A stretch of DNA of 64,000 nucleotides from Parabacteroides sp. PF5-6 (lineage in GTDB: Bacteria; Bacteroidota; Bacteroidia; Bacteroidales; Tannerellaceae): assembly GCF_029504695.1 (NCBI RefSeq), contig NZ_JAQFIN010000004.1, forward strand, positions 1 to 64,000. The letters are read 5' to 3'. Positions 1-8,887 of this stretch are shown one piece after another. The notes below the pieces were generated by a model. It was not told the origin of the DNA, did not search any database, and was given only the letters and a program-made list of their open reading frames with translations. Within the stretch, counting starts at the first letter, position 1. The number at the start of each line of letters is the position of its first letter. The position numbers and the translations under genes were made by a program.

Positions 1-308
1 GTACGACGGTTTAAAACCGTAGCTTTGTCAATGGTTCTTGTTTCCACGTAGTCGTAGTTTTCGTCGAAAACAAACAACGTTACGCTGTCTACGTCACCTT
101 TGGTGGTGATGTCTTTGTTGTTGGAGAATGCTTTGAGTACAATTGAATACGGGTTGGAAGCGGCAGCAGCTTTGGTAACAACCTCTGCAGAAGCTTCAGC
201 CTGGATGTATTCCATGGTAGAATCTTCAGAAGAACAAGCTGTGAAAGCCATAACTGTGGCGATCAACCAAGCTGCAACTAAACCTTTAGATAATGTATTC
301 TTTTTCAT
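1..308 (-). CDS. Fimbrial FimB/Mfa2-like lipoprotein, N-terminal part (cut by window start)
   Basis: The minus-strand start codon is at 306-308 and the reading frame runs off the left window edge after about 102 residues. The protein begins with a lipoprotein signal ending in a TAC lipobox and is nearly identical to the first ~102 residues of the complete gene at 12669-13613 (a Met/Ile difference in the AEASAW region is one of very few). By analogy it would be a surface lipoprotein of the Mfa/Fim type V pilus superfamily. Its own promoter lies at 397-404. Whether the rest of the gene also matches its paralogue, or diverges beyond the edge, cannot be seen here. Confidence 0.8.
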   Translation of the reverse strand, partial: MKKNTLSKGLVAAWLIATVMAFTACSSEDSTMEYIQAEASAEVVTKAAAASNPYSIVLKAFSNNKDITTKGDVDSVTLFVFDENYDYVETRTIDKATVLNRR

Positions 309-484
309 GACTCAATAATTGTATACGTTGAACTTTTTTTTGTTTTGTGTCTTTAAGATCGGGACCCTCACCCCGGTATATCTCTCATTCACGATGCAAA
401 TATATAGCCCGAAAATCAACGCCGCAAGTATTTATAGTTAAACAAAGTTAAAAGCATCAATATTCTCTCAAAAACGGCGTGATA
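1..484. repeat. Long direct repeat, left copy (fimbrial gene 5' end plus promoter)
   Basis: Positions 1-484 match 13306-13788 in the same orientation with a few substitutions and one T-tract length difference (eight versus seven Ts near 333-340). Similarity stops abruptly inside the upstream operator repeats, where the two copies diverge. The copies lie about 13.3 kb apart and flank the housekeeping block. Confidence 0.95.
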
Positions 485-532
485 ACTCTCAAAAACGATG
501 CTAAAACGGTCGGTAAAGGGGGTGAAAGTATC
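397..532 (-). promoter_or_regulatory. Promoter and upstream direct repeats of the left fimbrial gene
   Basis: On the minus strand a TATATTTG -7 box lies at 404-397. Upstream of it (plus coordinates 462-532) are units about 22 bp apart containing TCTCAAAAACG, the second at 484-505. They match the operator of the paralogue at 13701-13835 in the first unit and differ in the later ones. Confidence 0.6.
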
Positions 533-970
533 TGCAGATATCATTATTATCTCTTAAATCAACAGGGTTGAATATATCAAAAGAGTATGTAATCAAATCA
601 TCATGCCGAGGAAAATCCGAATCGTACGATCGGTAAACATATCAAGAGCCCACGTTCGGATTTCACCCAAGCGGGCTACCTATATATATATCGATATTTC
701 CTATCCTTATTTTGCCTGGAAATAGCTGTTCTTTGAATATCCCTTTTGATTTCCGGGAGATTGGGAGGGGTGTACGGATGATAAATTGATGTAGCTTTTA
801 TCAAAGAGCTCCGGACAGGTGATAAGAATCCTTAAGACTTGTTGCGTGAAATCCGGTTTCTTTAACAGCCATGCAGCGGAAATTAAACTAATACTTGCCA
901 AAAAGCATTAACATTATAAAGCGGAAAGACTAATTAAGCATTTTATAACACTTTCGCGGCGGAACAGTTA
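533..970. other. Intergenic stretch, no gene recognised
   Basis: No convincing gene was found. A 64-codon minus-strand frame at 707-901 has no recognisable domain, signal peptide or promoter. A weak inverted pair (GAAAATCCGAA near 609 and TTCGGATTTC near 655) is the only visible structure. Confidence 0.5.
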
Positions 971-978
971 TACATTTG
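971..978 (+). promoter_or_regulatory. -7 box for the DUF4858 gene pair
   Basis: TACATTTG fits the Bacteroidetes TAnnTTTG consensus and lies 20 bp before the ATG at 999, so the leader would be very short. Confidence 0.55.
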
Positions 979-998
979 GTGACGATAATGGTGTGGAG

Positions 999-1607
999 AT
1001 GAAAAAACTTTGGATGGTTTACCTTATCCTCTGTATGCACAGTACGGACAAAATCTATGCTCAGTGGGCAGCGGTTGATTCATTGTGGTTGCAAAATATA
1101 ATCGAGGGCAAAGACTCGATTCGGTTGAATCCTGAGACGATGAGGGCGATTGAAGAAGGGACTTTCCTGAACCGGGAGAATCCCTTCGCCCAGCCACTCG
1201 AAGCGCCTCCGATCCTCGCGATCACCCGTGATTTCTGGGATATAGCCACAGAAGATTCCCTGGCGTTTGCGATCGATTCGTTGTCGCCGGCTGTTTTAAC
1301 GATGTTGATACGGATGAAAGAGAAAGATAGTTTGAAGATAAGTGATAGCTTTCGGTTGCGGTTGAAATTTCATGAGAAGGAGAAGTTCCGAATAGGCCAA
1401 TCACCATTTGCTGTTTCTGCCGGCGCCCAGAGTCTACTTGATGATACGGTGAAGGACGGACAAAGACGAGGGAGCGTCGGCGGATCAGTGAATTTTGGAT
1501 TTTCATTGGATGACATTTTGACTTATCTCTTTCGGCCGGAGGAAAGGCAAAAACGGAAAAACAGGAAACGGGCGAAGGCGATAAAGGACTATCATGCAGC
1601 ACCATAA
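999..1607 (+). CDS. DUF4858-type secreted protein, first of a tandem pair
   Basis: This is a ~202-residue protein of unknown function with a signal peptide ending near IYAQW, so it is probably periplasmic. After the signal it carries the block DSLWLQNIIEGKDSIRLNPE followed by M-RAIEEGTF, which recurs almost exactly in the next gene, so the two are tandem duplicates. The C-terminus is rich in Arg and Lys. I chose the ATG at 999 because it gives a clean signal peptide and sits just after a TACATTTG promoter box. The gene overlaps the next one by 14 bp, implying co-transcription. The DUF4858 family name is from recognition of the motif; no function is established. Confidence 0.75.
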   Translation: MKKLWMVYLILCMHSTDKIYAQWAAVDSLWLQNIIEGKDSIRLNPETMRAIEEGTFLNRENPFAQPLEAPPILAITRDFWDIATEDSLAFAIDSLSPAVLTMLIRMKEKDSLKISDSFRLRLKFHEKEKFRIGQSPFAVSAGAQSLLDDTVKDGQRRGSVGGSVNFGFSLDDILTYLFRPEERQKRKNRKRAKAIKDYHAAP

Positions 1608-2367
1608 AAAAGTAAAACGAATAAATCATCTATACCTGGCTTTGATCCTATCCCTTCTGGGTGGGGTGAGCCCGGCTTTTGCGCAATGGTCGGCCAGGGA
1701 TTCGCTTTGGCTGCGTGATGTATTGGCGGGAAAAGATACGATCCGCCTCAATCCGGAAGCGATGCAATCGATACAGGAAGGCTCTTTCCTCAATCTGGAT
1801 AAACCCCGTACGCCCATGCGATCGACGCCTCTTGATCTGCCGATTGAGAAGGATTTCAGTTCCTATTTTTTACCGGAGGACTCGACAAAGGCTTATCAGT
1901 TTAAACTGACCGACCTGCCGCCCCATATTGTTTTGCGCTATTATAATCCGAAAGGCTCTCCCGGTCAGCAGTTTAGCTATGAGTATTTTTATTACTACCT
2001 GAAGCGCTCCACGCATGGCATCAGTGGCGGACAAAGCCATGACTTTGCGCATCTCTTGAATATGGCTTTCAGCCCGGAATACCGGCGGTTGATGAAGAAC
2101 CGGAAAAACGCAGCCAATCTGCGGTATTATAACGATTTGCCGCGCGCCGAACTGTATCAAAAGCAGCAACAGTTCCTTTCGGCACATCCCGAACTGCGCA
2201 AACCAGCCAATGCGGCCGAGGCAGCAAAGATGAAGAAAGAATTGAAAGACAGAGGCTATGCGATTAAGACGGATTCGCTATCCACCAGTCGATCATCTTC
2301 CGGGCCAGACTCAGTTTCCGTGGTATTTCCGGAAGATTTCCCCGATTATAAAACGCAGCCGAACTGA
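1594..2367 (+). CDS. DUF4858-type secreted protein, second of the pair
   Basis: This 257-residue paralogue of the preceding gene has a signal peptide ending at PAFAQW and the same DSLWL-x-DV-LAGKD-IRLNPE block at about residues 38-60. It is longer than its partner, with a basic middle (around 165-175) and a low-complexity Ser-rich tail. The last ~34 codons (2264-2367) lie antisense to the 3' end of the Nudix hydrolase gene. That overlap suggests the reading frame was extended after loss of an earlier stop, so the tail may not be conserved. The function is unknown. Confidence 0.75.
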   Translation: MQHHKKVKRINHLYLALILSLLGGVSPAFAQWSARDSLWLRDVLAGKDTIRLNPEAMQSIQEGSFLNLDKPRTPMRSTPLDLPIEKDFSSYFLPEDSTKAYQFKLTDLPPHIVLRYYNPKGSPGQQFSYEYFYYYLKRSTHGISGGQSHDFAHLLNMAFSPEYRRLMKNRKNAANLRYYNDLPRAELYQKQQQFLSAHPELRKPANAAEAAKMKKELKDRGYAIKTDSLSTSRSSSGPDSVSVVFPEDFPDYKTQPN

Positions 2368-3031
2368 GTTCCTCCTCTTGTATACAGATCTCACCGCCGG
2401 CATAGTCGGCAATAAACCCAACCATTAGCCCACTTGGGAAAGGCCAGGGTTGGTTCCCGAAATAACGGATATTCTTGATTTCTAAAGCTACTTCCTCACG
2501 CACTTCCCGCACGACGCATTCTTCAAGCGTCTCTCCGGTTTCCAGAAAACCGGCCACCAGTCCGTGGAACGGTCCCCGGAAATTCTTTGCCCGTATCAAT
2601 AAAATGGAATCTTCCTTGCGTATAAGCACGAGGATCGCAGCGGAGATCACCGGATAAAGTTCATGTTTGCAATTCGGGCATATTTTCATCACCGGAAGCG
2701 GATGTTCAGTCGCTGTGCCGCACGCAGGGCAAAAGCGGCTATGTCGGTCCCAGTGATTGATCTCAAATGCCTTGCCGGCTATCCGGAACGAATCTTTATC
2801 GAGGAAATCGTAGGAGGTGCGCAAGCCCATGAATTCGTATGTGTCGGATGGTAGATTATGGGACGCTTCACCGGTATATATCCCCGTCTTTTCATCTACC
2901 GTTACTTCCAGCAAGCGGTCTACCGCAACCGGCGGATATTCGCCGATAGGAATCGCATAACGGTCTCCGTCCTTTTCAAGTAGGAGATCCTCTCCGGAAA
3001 AAATATAAAAGTATTGTGTTTTAGTGTTCAT
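2264..3031 (-). CDS. nudC: NudC-type Nudix hydrolase (NAD(H) / NAD-capped RNA pyrophosphatase)
   Basis: The 255-residue protein has the NudC layout: a variable N-terminal domain, a zinc ribbon with Cys pairs at about 101/104 and 118/121, then a Nudix box at about 161-183 matching G-x5-E-x7-REVREE. It is followed by QPWPFPS, which corresponds to the SQPWPFPxS signature that separates NADH pyrophosphatases from other Nudix enzymes. Known members hydrolyse NAD(H) to NMN(H) and AMP and remove NAD caps from RNA. I chose the ATG at 3031 over an upstream frame opening at 3049 because it gives the usual start. The gene is convergent with, and overlaps by 104 bp, the DUF4858 gene. Confidence 0.9.
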   Translation of the reverse strand: MNTKTQYFYIFSGEDLLLEKDGDRYAIPIGEYPPVAVDRLLEVTVDEKTGIYTGEASHNLPSDTYEFMGLRTSYDFLDKDSFRIAGKAFEINHWDRHSRFCPACGTATEHPLPVMKICPNCKHELYPVISAAILVLIRKEDSILLIRAKNFRGPFHGLVAGFLETGETLEECVVREVREEVALEIKNIRYFGNQPWPFPSGLMVGFIADYAGGEICIQEEELSSAAFYNRGNLPEIPRKLSLARKMIDWWIANPS

Positions 3032-3072
3032 TTTGTAGGATCCAACCACCTCCCGGCTCGTACCGCGCCGTA

Positions 3073-3094
3073 CTCCTCCTTAACCAAGGAGGAG
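3073..3094. other. Intercistronic hairpin
   Basis: CTCCTCCTT-AACC-AAGGAGGAG forms a perfect 9-bp stem in the gap between the M23 peptidase gene and nudC. No U-tract follows on the minus strand, so it is more likely a processing or stability hairpin than a terminator. Confidence 0.5.
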
Positions 3095-3120
3095 AGCTTT
3101 AGGATTTGGACGAGGGTGTG

Positions 3121-4332
3121 TTATGAGCAACGGATATTCCTGCCCAGGCGGAGGATGGTTGTCCGGGATATGCCATTCAACTGGCAAAGCTTCTCGATCG
3201 TCGTACCGTATTTCATGGCAATCGCTCCGAGTGTATCTCCGGATTGTATCTTATGGTAGACCGGTTCTTTCGATTCGCCGGCTCCGCTTGTATTGGTGTT
3301 TTGGGCGGAAGCGACAGCGGCTTGCGTGGCCTTAACCGTTGTTTTCTGTGGGGCAGGGGCCTTGGCTGCTTTTTCCGCGCTGGTATTTACCCGCAGCGAT
3401 TGTCCGATCCGGAGCGTTGTGGTCGATTTGATGCCGTTCAAGCGGCAGATCTCATTGATGGAAGTGCCGTAGATCCGGGCGATCTTACCCAATGTATCTC
3501 CTGATTTCACCCGGTGATAAGCCATCCGGTCGTCGGAAGAGGTGTAGATATTGCTTTTGCGTCCGTTGATCTTCACGTTGCGGAATACATATAAGTCCTG
3601 ATGGGGCGTGCCATTGGTGAAATCAATGATTTCCGCCGGATTAATCGCCTGTCCGAGGAAGCGGGTCTCGAAATGCAGATGCGAACCGGTCGAACGTCCG
3701 GTATTTCCTCCCAAGCCGATCGGTTGTCCGGCGCGTATGATATCGTTTTCGTTGACAAGGAATTTGGAAAGGTGTCCGTAGATGGTTTCCAAACCGTTCG
3801 GATGGCGAATCACCACATAGTTGCCATATCCTCTGCGTTCAAAAGAGCGGATACGGATTTTCCCGTCGAAAGCGGCACGGATCGTATCACCGGTGTACAC
3901 TTTGAGATCGATGCCCCGGTGCATCCGGCGGCGACGGGGACCATATTTGGATGTTACTTTGATTTCGGAGTCGATCGGCAGGACAAAAGAAGAACAATCG
4001 ATGGCAAAAGAATCAGGGAATATGGCTTTGACTTCGCCACGGAAGGGGTCAACCCATTTGTTTTCCCAATGCGAACCGTAAAGTTCGTCGGCCGGGAAAT
4101 TTAATGATTCGGTAAGCAATAATTGTACTCTCTCATTGCTTTCGATAAGCTCTTTAAGCGCAATATCCCTTTTGGCAGGAACCCGGTCGGCCATCAGTTC
4201 CGATACGCGTTCCTCCATCAATTGAGACTGACTTTGTAGTATAGTGTTACCTTCTTCTACCGGAGTTTGTGCATATAATACAGTGGTTGAGAGGATAATA
4301 CCTGCCAGACTTAGTAGTACTCTTATATTCAT
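3121..4332 (-). CDS. M23 family metallopeptidase with two C-terminal LysM domains
   Basis: This 403-residue exported protein has a signal peptide (to about residue 22), then an LytM/M23 zinc endopeptidase domain at about 120-235. The metal and catalytic motifs are complete: H138-x3-D142 (HRGIDL), H187 (YGHL) and H218-x-H220 (HLHF). Two LysM domains (about 272-315 and 360-403, each with a YH-x-SGDTLG-IA pattern) would bind peptidoglycan glycan, separated by an Ala/Lys/Thr-rich linker. It should be an active cell-wall hydrolase acting on cross-bridges in the periplasm, for example in cell separation. nudC lies downstream in the same direction. Confidence 0.92.
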   Translation of the reverse strand: MNIRVLLSLAGIILSTTVLYAQTPVEEGNTILQSQSQLMEERVSELMADRVPAKRDIALKELIESNERVQLLLTESLNFPADELYGSHWENKWVDPFRGEVKAIFPDSFAIDCSSFVLPIDSEIKVTSKYGPRRRRMHRGIDLKVYTGDTIRAAFDGKIRIRSFERRGYGNYVVIRHPNGLETIYGHLSKFLVNENDIIRAGQPIGLGGNTGRSTGSHLHFETRFLGQAINPAEIIDFTNGTPHQDLYVFRNVKINGRKSNIYTSSDDRMAYHRVKSGDTLGKIARIYGTSINEICRLNGIKSTTTLRIGQSLRVNTSAEKAAKAPAPQKTTVKATQAAVASAQNTNTSGAGESKEPVYHKIQSGDTLGAIAMKYGTTIEKLCQLNGISRTTILRLGRNIRCS

Positions 4333-4545
4333 TATATGTTAATTACTTTTGCTTTTTCAATTCGTACGGATGACCCTTTTTCTCGTTGAATTGGATCTAT
4401 ACCAACCAAACAAAGTTCGGGAATAAGATGAAGAAGACCAATAATACTGCGCTAAACTTTCCTAAAAGAGAAAACGGCAGAGAAATATATGATGGTTAGC
4501 CTTTTGATAATCAGTGTTGTGTAAACTGATATGTTTTACAACATG

Positions 4546-6645
4546 TCAGCTGATCATGCCCCAGTTTGTCCGTCTGGCAAAGAGTGATTTGAGCCGTTCG
4601 TTCAATATCTGATTGGTTTCGGCGTCCAAATTAGGGTCTTCGTTCAATATCTCCAAGGCGATATCGCGGGCGTATTGCAGGATCTGCCCATCGGCGCCAA
4701 GATCGGCAATTTTCAGGTCGATCCCATCCCCACTCTGGCGCGTTCCTTCCAGGTCGCCATGCCCACGCAAGCGAAGATCGGCTTCGGCAATTTCGAACCC
4801 ATCGGTGCTGTTTACCATAATTTCCAACCGTTTACGGGTATCGTTACTCAGCTTGAACGAAGTGACCAAAACGCAGTACGACTGGTCGGCACCACGGCCT
4901 ACCCGTCCCCGTAATTGGTGAAGCTGGGACAGTCCGAAACGTTCGGCGCTCTCGATAATCATCACGGAGGCGTTCGGCACGTTTACGCCGACCTCGATCA
5001 CCGTAGTGGCCATCAGGATCTGTGCTTCGCCGGAGATAAATTTCTGCATCTCCGTATCTTTCTCTGCCGCTTTCATGCGTCCGTGCACCATGCAGACCTT
5101 GTATTCCGGAAAGATCTCTTTGTAGAGTTCGAACCCCTCCTCCAGGTTTTTGTAATCGCTTTTCTCGCTGCCTTCTATCAATGGATAGACGACATAGACC
5201 TGCCGGCCGGCATGGATCTCTTTGCGGATGAAATGGTAAAGCTCAGCTTTCTTGTTGTCGTAGCGGTGGAGGGTCTTGATCGGTTTCCGCCCGGGGGGTA
5301 ATTCATCGATCACCGAGACATCGAGATCGCCATACAGCGTCATGGCCAGGGTACGGGGGATAGGCGTGGCCGTCATCACCAGTACGTGGGGAGGAACGGC
5401 ACTTTTCGACCATAACCGCGAACGCTGTTCCACGCCGAAACGATGCTGTTCGTCGATCACCGCCAGTCCGAGCGAGGCAAAAGAAACCGTTTCTTCAATC
5501 AGGGCATGCGTGCCGATCACGAGCTGAATCTCCCCATTCGCGATAGCCGGAAGTATCTTGTTGCGCACACTCTTCTTGGTCGATCCCGTCAATAGTGCCA
5601 CCCGGATATCCATGTCTTTGAGGAATGCCATCACCGTCGCATAATGTTGTGTTGCCAGTATCTCCGTGGGCGCCATCATACACGCCTGGCAATCGTTATC
5701 GACAGCCAACAGCATGGAAAGCAAGGCCACCAGCGTTTTCCCACTGCCGACATCCCCCTGCAATAAGCGGTTCATCTGCCGCCCGCTTCCCATATCGGCA
5801 CGGATCTCGCGCACCACTCTTTTCTGTGCGCCGGTCAGTTCGAAAGGCAGGTATTTCGCATAAAACAGATTGAAATAATCGCCTACCGTGGGGAATACGA
5901 TCCCTTTGAGTTTCATCTTCCGCAGTCCGGCTGTGCGCAATATATTCAATTGGATATAGAAGAGTTCGTCAAACTTCAGGCGTAACTGCGCCTGGTTCAG
6001 TTTCTCGATCGACTCGGGGAAGTGAATGTTTCGGATCGCCTCAGAGAGCGGCATCATCTGGATTTTCTGGCGTAACCAGTAGGGCAGTGTCTCTTGCACT
6101 TCCCAGCCGATCGCATGCAAGAGGTTGTATTGCAGGTTCTGGATCGCGCGGGAATTCAGGAAAGACTTTTTCATCTTTTCCGTCGTATGATAGAAAGGAG
6201 CCAGTCCACTCGCCACCTGACCCGCCTGATCCAGCGGATCGATATCCGGATGGGGGATATTGACAACCTGCCCGAACTCATTGGGTTTGCCGAAGACAAT
6301 GTATTCGGTCCCCGGCCGGATCTTATCCGTCACGTAGCTGAGTCCTTTGAACCACACCAGATCGATCATGCCGGTGCCATCCGTAAATTTGCCGATCAGC
6401 CGCTTGGTACGCCCCTCGCCAACCGTATCGAAATAGAGGATACGCCCTTTCAACTGGATATAGGGCATATTTCCGTTGACCTCGGCTACCTTGTAGAAGC
6501 GGCTCCGGTCGATATACTTATAAGGAAAATAATACAACAGATCCTCGAAAGAAACCAAACGAAGTTCCTTCTGCAGGATCTCTGCCTTGCGGGGACCCAC
6601 CCCCGGAAGATAGGTGATCGCTCTTTTGTCGAGATCAATCCACAT
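4546..6645 (-). CDS. recG: ATP-dependent DNA helicase RecG
   Basis: This 699-residue protein has the RecG order: N-terminal wedge/OB domain (about 1-250), then superfamily 2 helicase lobes with Walker A GDVGSGKT at about 297-304, Walker B DEQH at about 398-401, and the C-terminal motifs TATPIPRT, QLRGRVGRG and LRLRGHGDLEGTRQSG. RecG remodels stalled forks and branch-migrates Holliday junctions. I chose the ATG at 6645 (MWIDLDKR) because a longer frame to 6693 would run deep into ispD. With this start it overlaps ispD by 11 bp, indicating translational coupling in an ispD-recG unit. Confidence 0.97.
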   Translation of the reverse strand: MWIDLDKRAITYLPGVGPRKAEILQKELRLVSFEDLLYYFPYKYIDRSRFYKVAEVNGNMPYIQLKGRILYFDTVGEGRTKRLIGKFTDGTGMIDLVWFKGLSYVTDKIRPGTEYIVFGKPNEFGQVVNIPHPDIDPLDQAGQVASGLAPFYHTTEKMKKSFLNSRAIQNLQYNLLHAIGWEVQETLPYWLRQKIQMMPLSEAIRNIHFPESIEKLNQAQLRLKFDELFYIQLNILRTAGLRKMKLKGIVFPTVGDYFNLFYAKYLPFELTGAQKRVVREIRADMGSGRQMNRLLQGDVGSGKTLVALLSMLLAVDNDCQACMMAPTEILATQHYATVMAFLKDMDIRVALLTGSTKKSVRNKILPAIANGEIQLVIGTHALIEETVSFASLGLAVIDEQHRFGVEQRSRLWSKSAVPPHVLVMTATPIPRTLAMTLYGDLDVSVIDELPPGRKPIKTLHRYDNKKAELYHFIRKEIHAGRQVYVVYPLIEGSEKSDYKNLEEGFELYKEIFPEYKVCMVHGRMKAAEKDTEMQKFISGEAQILMATTVIEVGVNVPNASVMIIESAERFGLSQLHQLRGRVGRGADQSYCVLVTSFKLSNDTRKRLEIMVNSTDGFEIAEADLRLRGHGDLEGTRQSGDGIDLKIADLGADGQILQYARDIALEILNEDPNLDAETNQILNERLKSLFARRTNWGMIS

Positions 6646-7351
6646 GGTTATGACGACAATACGGACAAAGGGCCTTGGCCACCAGCAGATCAAAAGGGGT
6701 GGTGATCTTGATATTCTCCCGGTTGCCGGGCACGATATGTATCTTTTCCCCTGCCGCCTCCACGATCGAAGCGTCGTCGGTGAACAAAGGCGAATACTCC
6801 TGTTGATAAGCGCGAATCAGGATATCGCTATGAAACACCTGTGGTGTCTGTACCGCATAATATTCGGAACGGTCCACCGGATGATTCCCTTCATCGGTGA
6901 CCACCCGGATCGAATCGACGATCGGGATAACCGGAACCGCATTGCCTTCCTGCTCGGCACTATTGAAGCAGTTGCCGATCACTTCGGGTGCCGGAAACGG
7001 GCGTACCCCGTCGTGGATGGCGACCCATCCTTTCTCTCTCCTTTCCGGGGCGACTCCTAATTCCTCCGCAAGATATTCAAGGGCGTTCTTGACGGAATGG
7101 AAACGCGTTTCGCCTCCGTTCACCACATGGAAAGAGATGGTGCAGTTCAATTCTTTGCACAGCATTGCCCAATAGTCCTGATGTTCTTCGGGCAATACCA
7201 ACAGGATCTCGATGGTGGGATCCCAATCGTGAAACGCCTCCATCGTATGCATTAATACCGGTTTGCCTTCGATCGGAATGAATTGCTTGGGCAGGTCGGC
7301 GCCCATGCGCAGCCCTTTCCCGCCGGCAACAATGATTACATAATTCCTCAT
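6635..7351 (-). CDS. ispD: 2-C-methyl-D-erythritol 4-phosphate cytidylyltransferase
   Basis: The 238-residue enzyme of the MEP isoprenoid pathway transfers CMP from CTP to MEP. The N-terminal nucleotide-binding motif VAGGKGLRMGADLPKQF, the VAIHDGVRPF motif, the AVQTPQ segment and the TDDASIVEAAG motif near the end are all intact, and the length is normal. Its start abuts the xseB stop with a 1-bp overlap and its end overlaps recG, so xseA-xseB-ispD-recG look like one transcription unit. The gene is expected to be essential, which matters for the direct repeats that flank this block. Confidence 0.97.
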   Translation of the reverse strand: MRNYVIIVAGGKGLRMGADLPKQFIPIEGKPVLMHTMEAFHDWDPTIEILLVLPEEHQDYWAMLCKELNCTISFHVVNGGETRFHSVKNALEYLAEELGVAPERREKGWVAIHDGVRPFPAPEVIGNCFNSAEQEGNAVPVIPIVDSIRVVTDEGNHPVDRSEYYAVQTPQVFHSDILIRAYQQEYSPLFTDDASIVEAAGEKIHIVPGNRENIKITTPFDLLVAKALCPYCRHNHVD

Positions 7352-7536
7352 TAGTCCAGCTCTTCTAAGATTTTTTTTACTTCTTCATCCACTTTAAAGA
7401 GTTTCTCTTTACAAAGTTTGATCAGTCGGGTCGCTTCTTTGACCTTTTCGGATAAGAGATCGACATCCAGATCGTTCTTCTCGATATCGGCCACGATCTG
7501 ATGCAATTTCTCTATCGCTTCGTTATATGTTTCCAT
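7351..7536 (-). CDS. xseB: Exodeoxyribonuclease VII small subunit
   Basis: This 61-residue protein has the typical XseB shape, two amphipathic helices with the conserved opening YNEAIEKLHQIVADIE. It forms exonuclease VII with XseA, which is encoded directly upstream. I chose the ATG at 7536 (METYNEA) rather than a TTG at 7542. Confidence 0.93.
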   Translation of the reverse strand: METYNEAIEKLHQIVADIEKNDLDVDLLSEKVKEATRLIKLCKEKLFKVDEEVKKILEELD

Positions 7537-7568
7537 TATCAATTATCCATTATTAATTATCCATTATC
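7536..7568. repeat. ATTATCCATT-type short tandem repeat
   Basis: Three degenerate copies of an ATTATC-CATTA unit fill the 16-bp gap between xseB and xseA and run into the last codons of xseA. Confidence 0.7.
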
Positions 7569-8887
7569 AACTGTGATCTGACTTCGCCATCGGCCAAGCG
7601 GGTAACGATTCGGTCGCCGGCCTGTAAGTCCGCCGCGTGTTTGATGATCTGCCCGTCTTTCAGCGTGAGGCTGTAACCTCTCTTCAGGATATATTCCGGC
7701 GAGGCTAATGTAACAAATTGTTCCGTCAATTGCAACTCTTTCCTTTTATCGGAAAAGAAATGAGTGGTGCCGCTTTTGAGGCGGTTGTTCAACCCTTCGA
7801 GCGCGAGCGTATAATCCGAGAGCAAGGAAGAGGCCACGACAGGCAATCGGCCGGTCAGGCTTTTCAATGTATTGCGGTTGCGCTCCAGCCGGTTCGATAC
7901 GATAGCGGGAAGGCGTGTATTCAGGAGTTGCAGGAAATTTTTCTGCTCTTGCAGTCGCCCGGTCACCTGTTGGTATATCGCCTGATGCAGGCCGGACAGC
8001 TCATCGGCAGCCAGTTGCATACGCCCGATCAGGAATTCGGCCACGGCGGTCGGCGTTTTCAGGCGGGTATGGGAAACCAGGTCGACAACCGTATCATCGC
8101 GCTCATGCCCGATCCCGGTAATGACCGGCAAAGGGAACTGGGCACAGTTTGCCGCCAATAGATAGGAATCGAAACTGCTGAGATCGGCCGTCGAGCCTCC
8201 GCCACGGATGATGACCACCACATCGAAGTGCTCTACATAATTATATATATGATCCAGGGCGGCAATCACCGACATCTCCGTCTTGTCGCCCTGCATCAGC
8301 GCCGGGAAAAGGCGGATGTAAAACGGAAAGCCCATTTTGTTGTCTCTGATCTGTTCCAGGAAATCTTCGTAGCCGGCAGCCGTGGGCGAGGTGATCACGG
8401 CAATGCGCTGGGGCAATGTCGGGAAGGGCAGTTCTTTGTTCAAGGTGAAGATCCCCTCTTCCTGCAGTTGGCGGATGATCTCGATGCGTTTGCGCGCCAT
8501 ATCCCCCAGGGTATAGGTCGGGTCGATATCCGTCACCGTCAGGTTGAAGCCGTATAACTCATGGTAATCAACCGCTACCTTAACCAGTACTTTCAATCCG
8601 GAGACAAAAGCTTGTCCGGTCTCCCGCTCGAAGTACGGCCGGAGCATATGGAATGTTTTGGCCCAGATCGTGCCTCTTGCCTTGGCCACCAATTGGCCGG
8701 TGGCCGGGTTCTTTTCGACAAACTCCAGGTAGCAGTGGCCGGAGGCATGCGTACGCACATCGCTGGTCTCCGCCTGTATCCAACAGGTTGCCGGGAAGGC
8801 TTCCTGGATAGCGGCCTTGATTCTCCGGTTCAATTCCAGGAGGGAGAATGCCCGGGGCTGTTCGGCTGTTGGGGGATCAATGGACAT
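7553..8887 (-). CDS. xseA: Exodeoxyribonuclease VII large subunit
   Basis: This is the catalytic subunit of exonuclease VII, about 444 residues, with the N-terminal OB-fold (FSLLELNRRIK through the WIQAETSD region) and the central nuclease domain containing RIAVITSPTAAGYEDF, IIRGGGSTADL and GIGHERDDTVVD. A coiled-coil stretch and the C-terminal ILKRGYSLT segment follow. I chose the ATG at 8887 (MSIDPP), which gives an 11-bp overlap with the upstream subtilase gene; a start at 8932 would overlap by 56 bp. The last residues (LIMDN) are encoded by a short AT-rich tandem repeat, so the exact C-terminus is repeat-derived. Confidence 0.95.
   Translation of the reverse strand: MSIDPPTAEQPRAFSLLELNRRIKAAIQEAFPATCWIQAETSDVRTHASGHCYLEFVEKNPATGQLVAKARGTIWAKTFHMLRPYFERETGQAFVSGLKVLVKVAVDYHELYGFNLTVTDIDPTYTLGDMARKRIEIIRQLQEEGIFTLNKELPFPTLPQRIAVITSPTAAGYEDFLEQIRDNKMGFPFYIRLFPALMQGDKTEMSVIAALDHIYNYVEHFDVVVIIRGGGSTADLSSFDSYLLAANCAQFPLPVITGIGHERDDTVVDLVSHTRLKTPTAVAEFLIGRMQLAADELSGLHQAIYQQVTGRLQEQKNFLQLLNTRLPAIVSNRLERNRNTLKSLTGRLPVVASSLLSDYTLALEGLNNRLKSGTTHFFSDKRKELQLTEQFVTLASPEYILKRGYSLTLKDGQIIKHAADLQAGDRIVTRLADGEVRSQLIMDN

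Noticed and set aside
707-901. 64-codon open frame on the minus strand
   Set aside because: No promoter, domain or conserved feature; likely chance.
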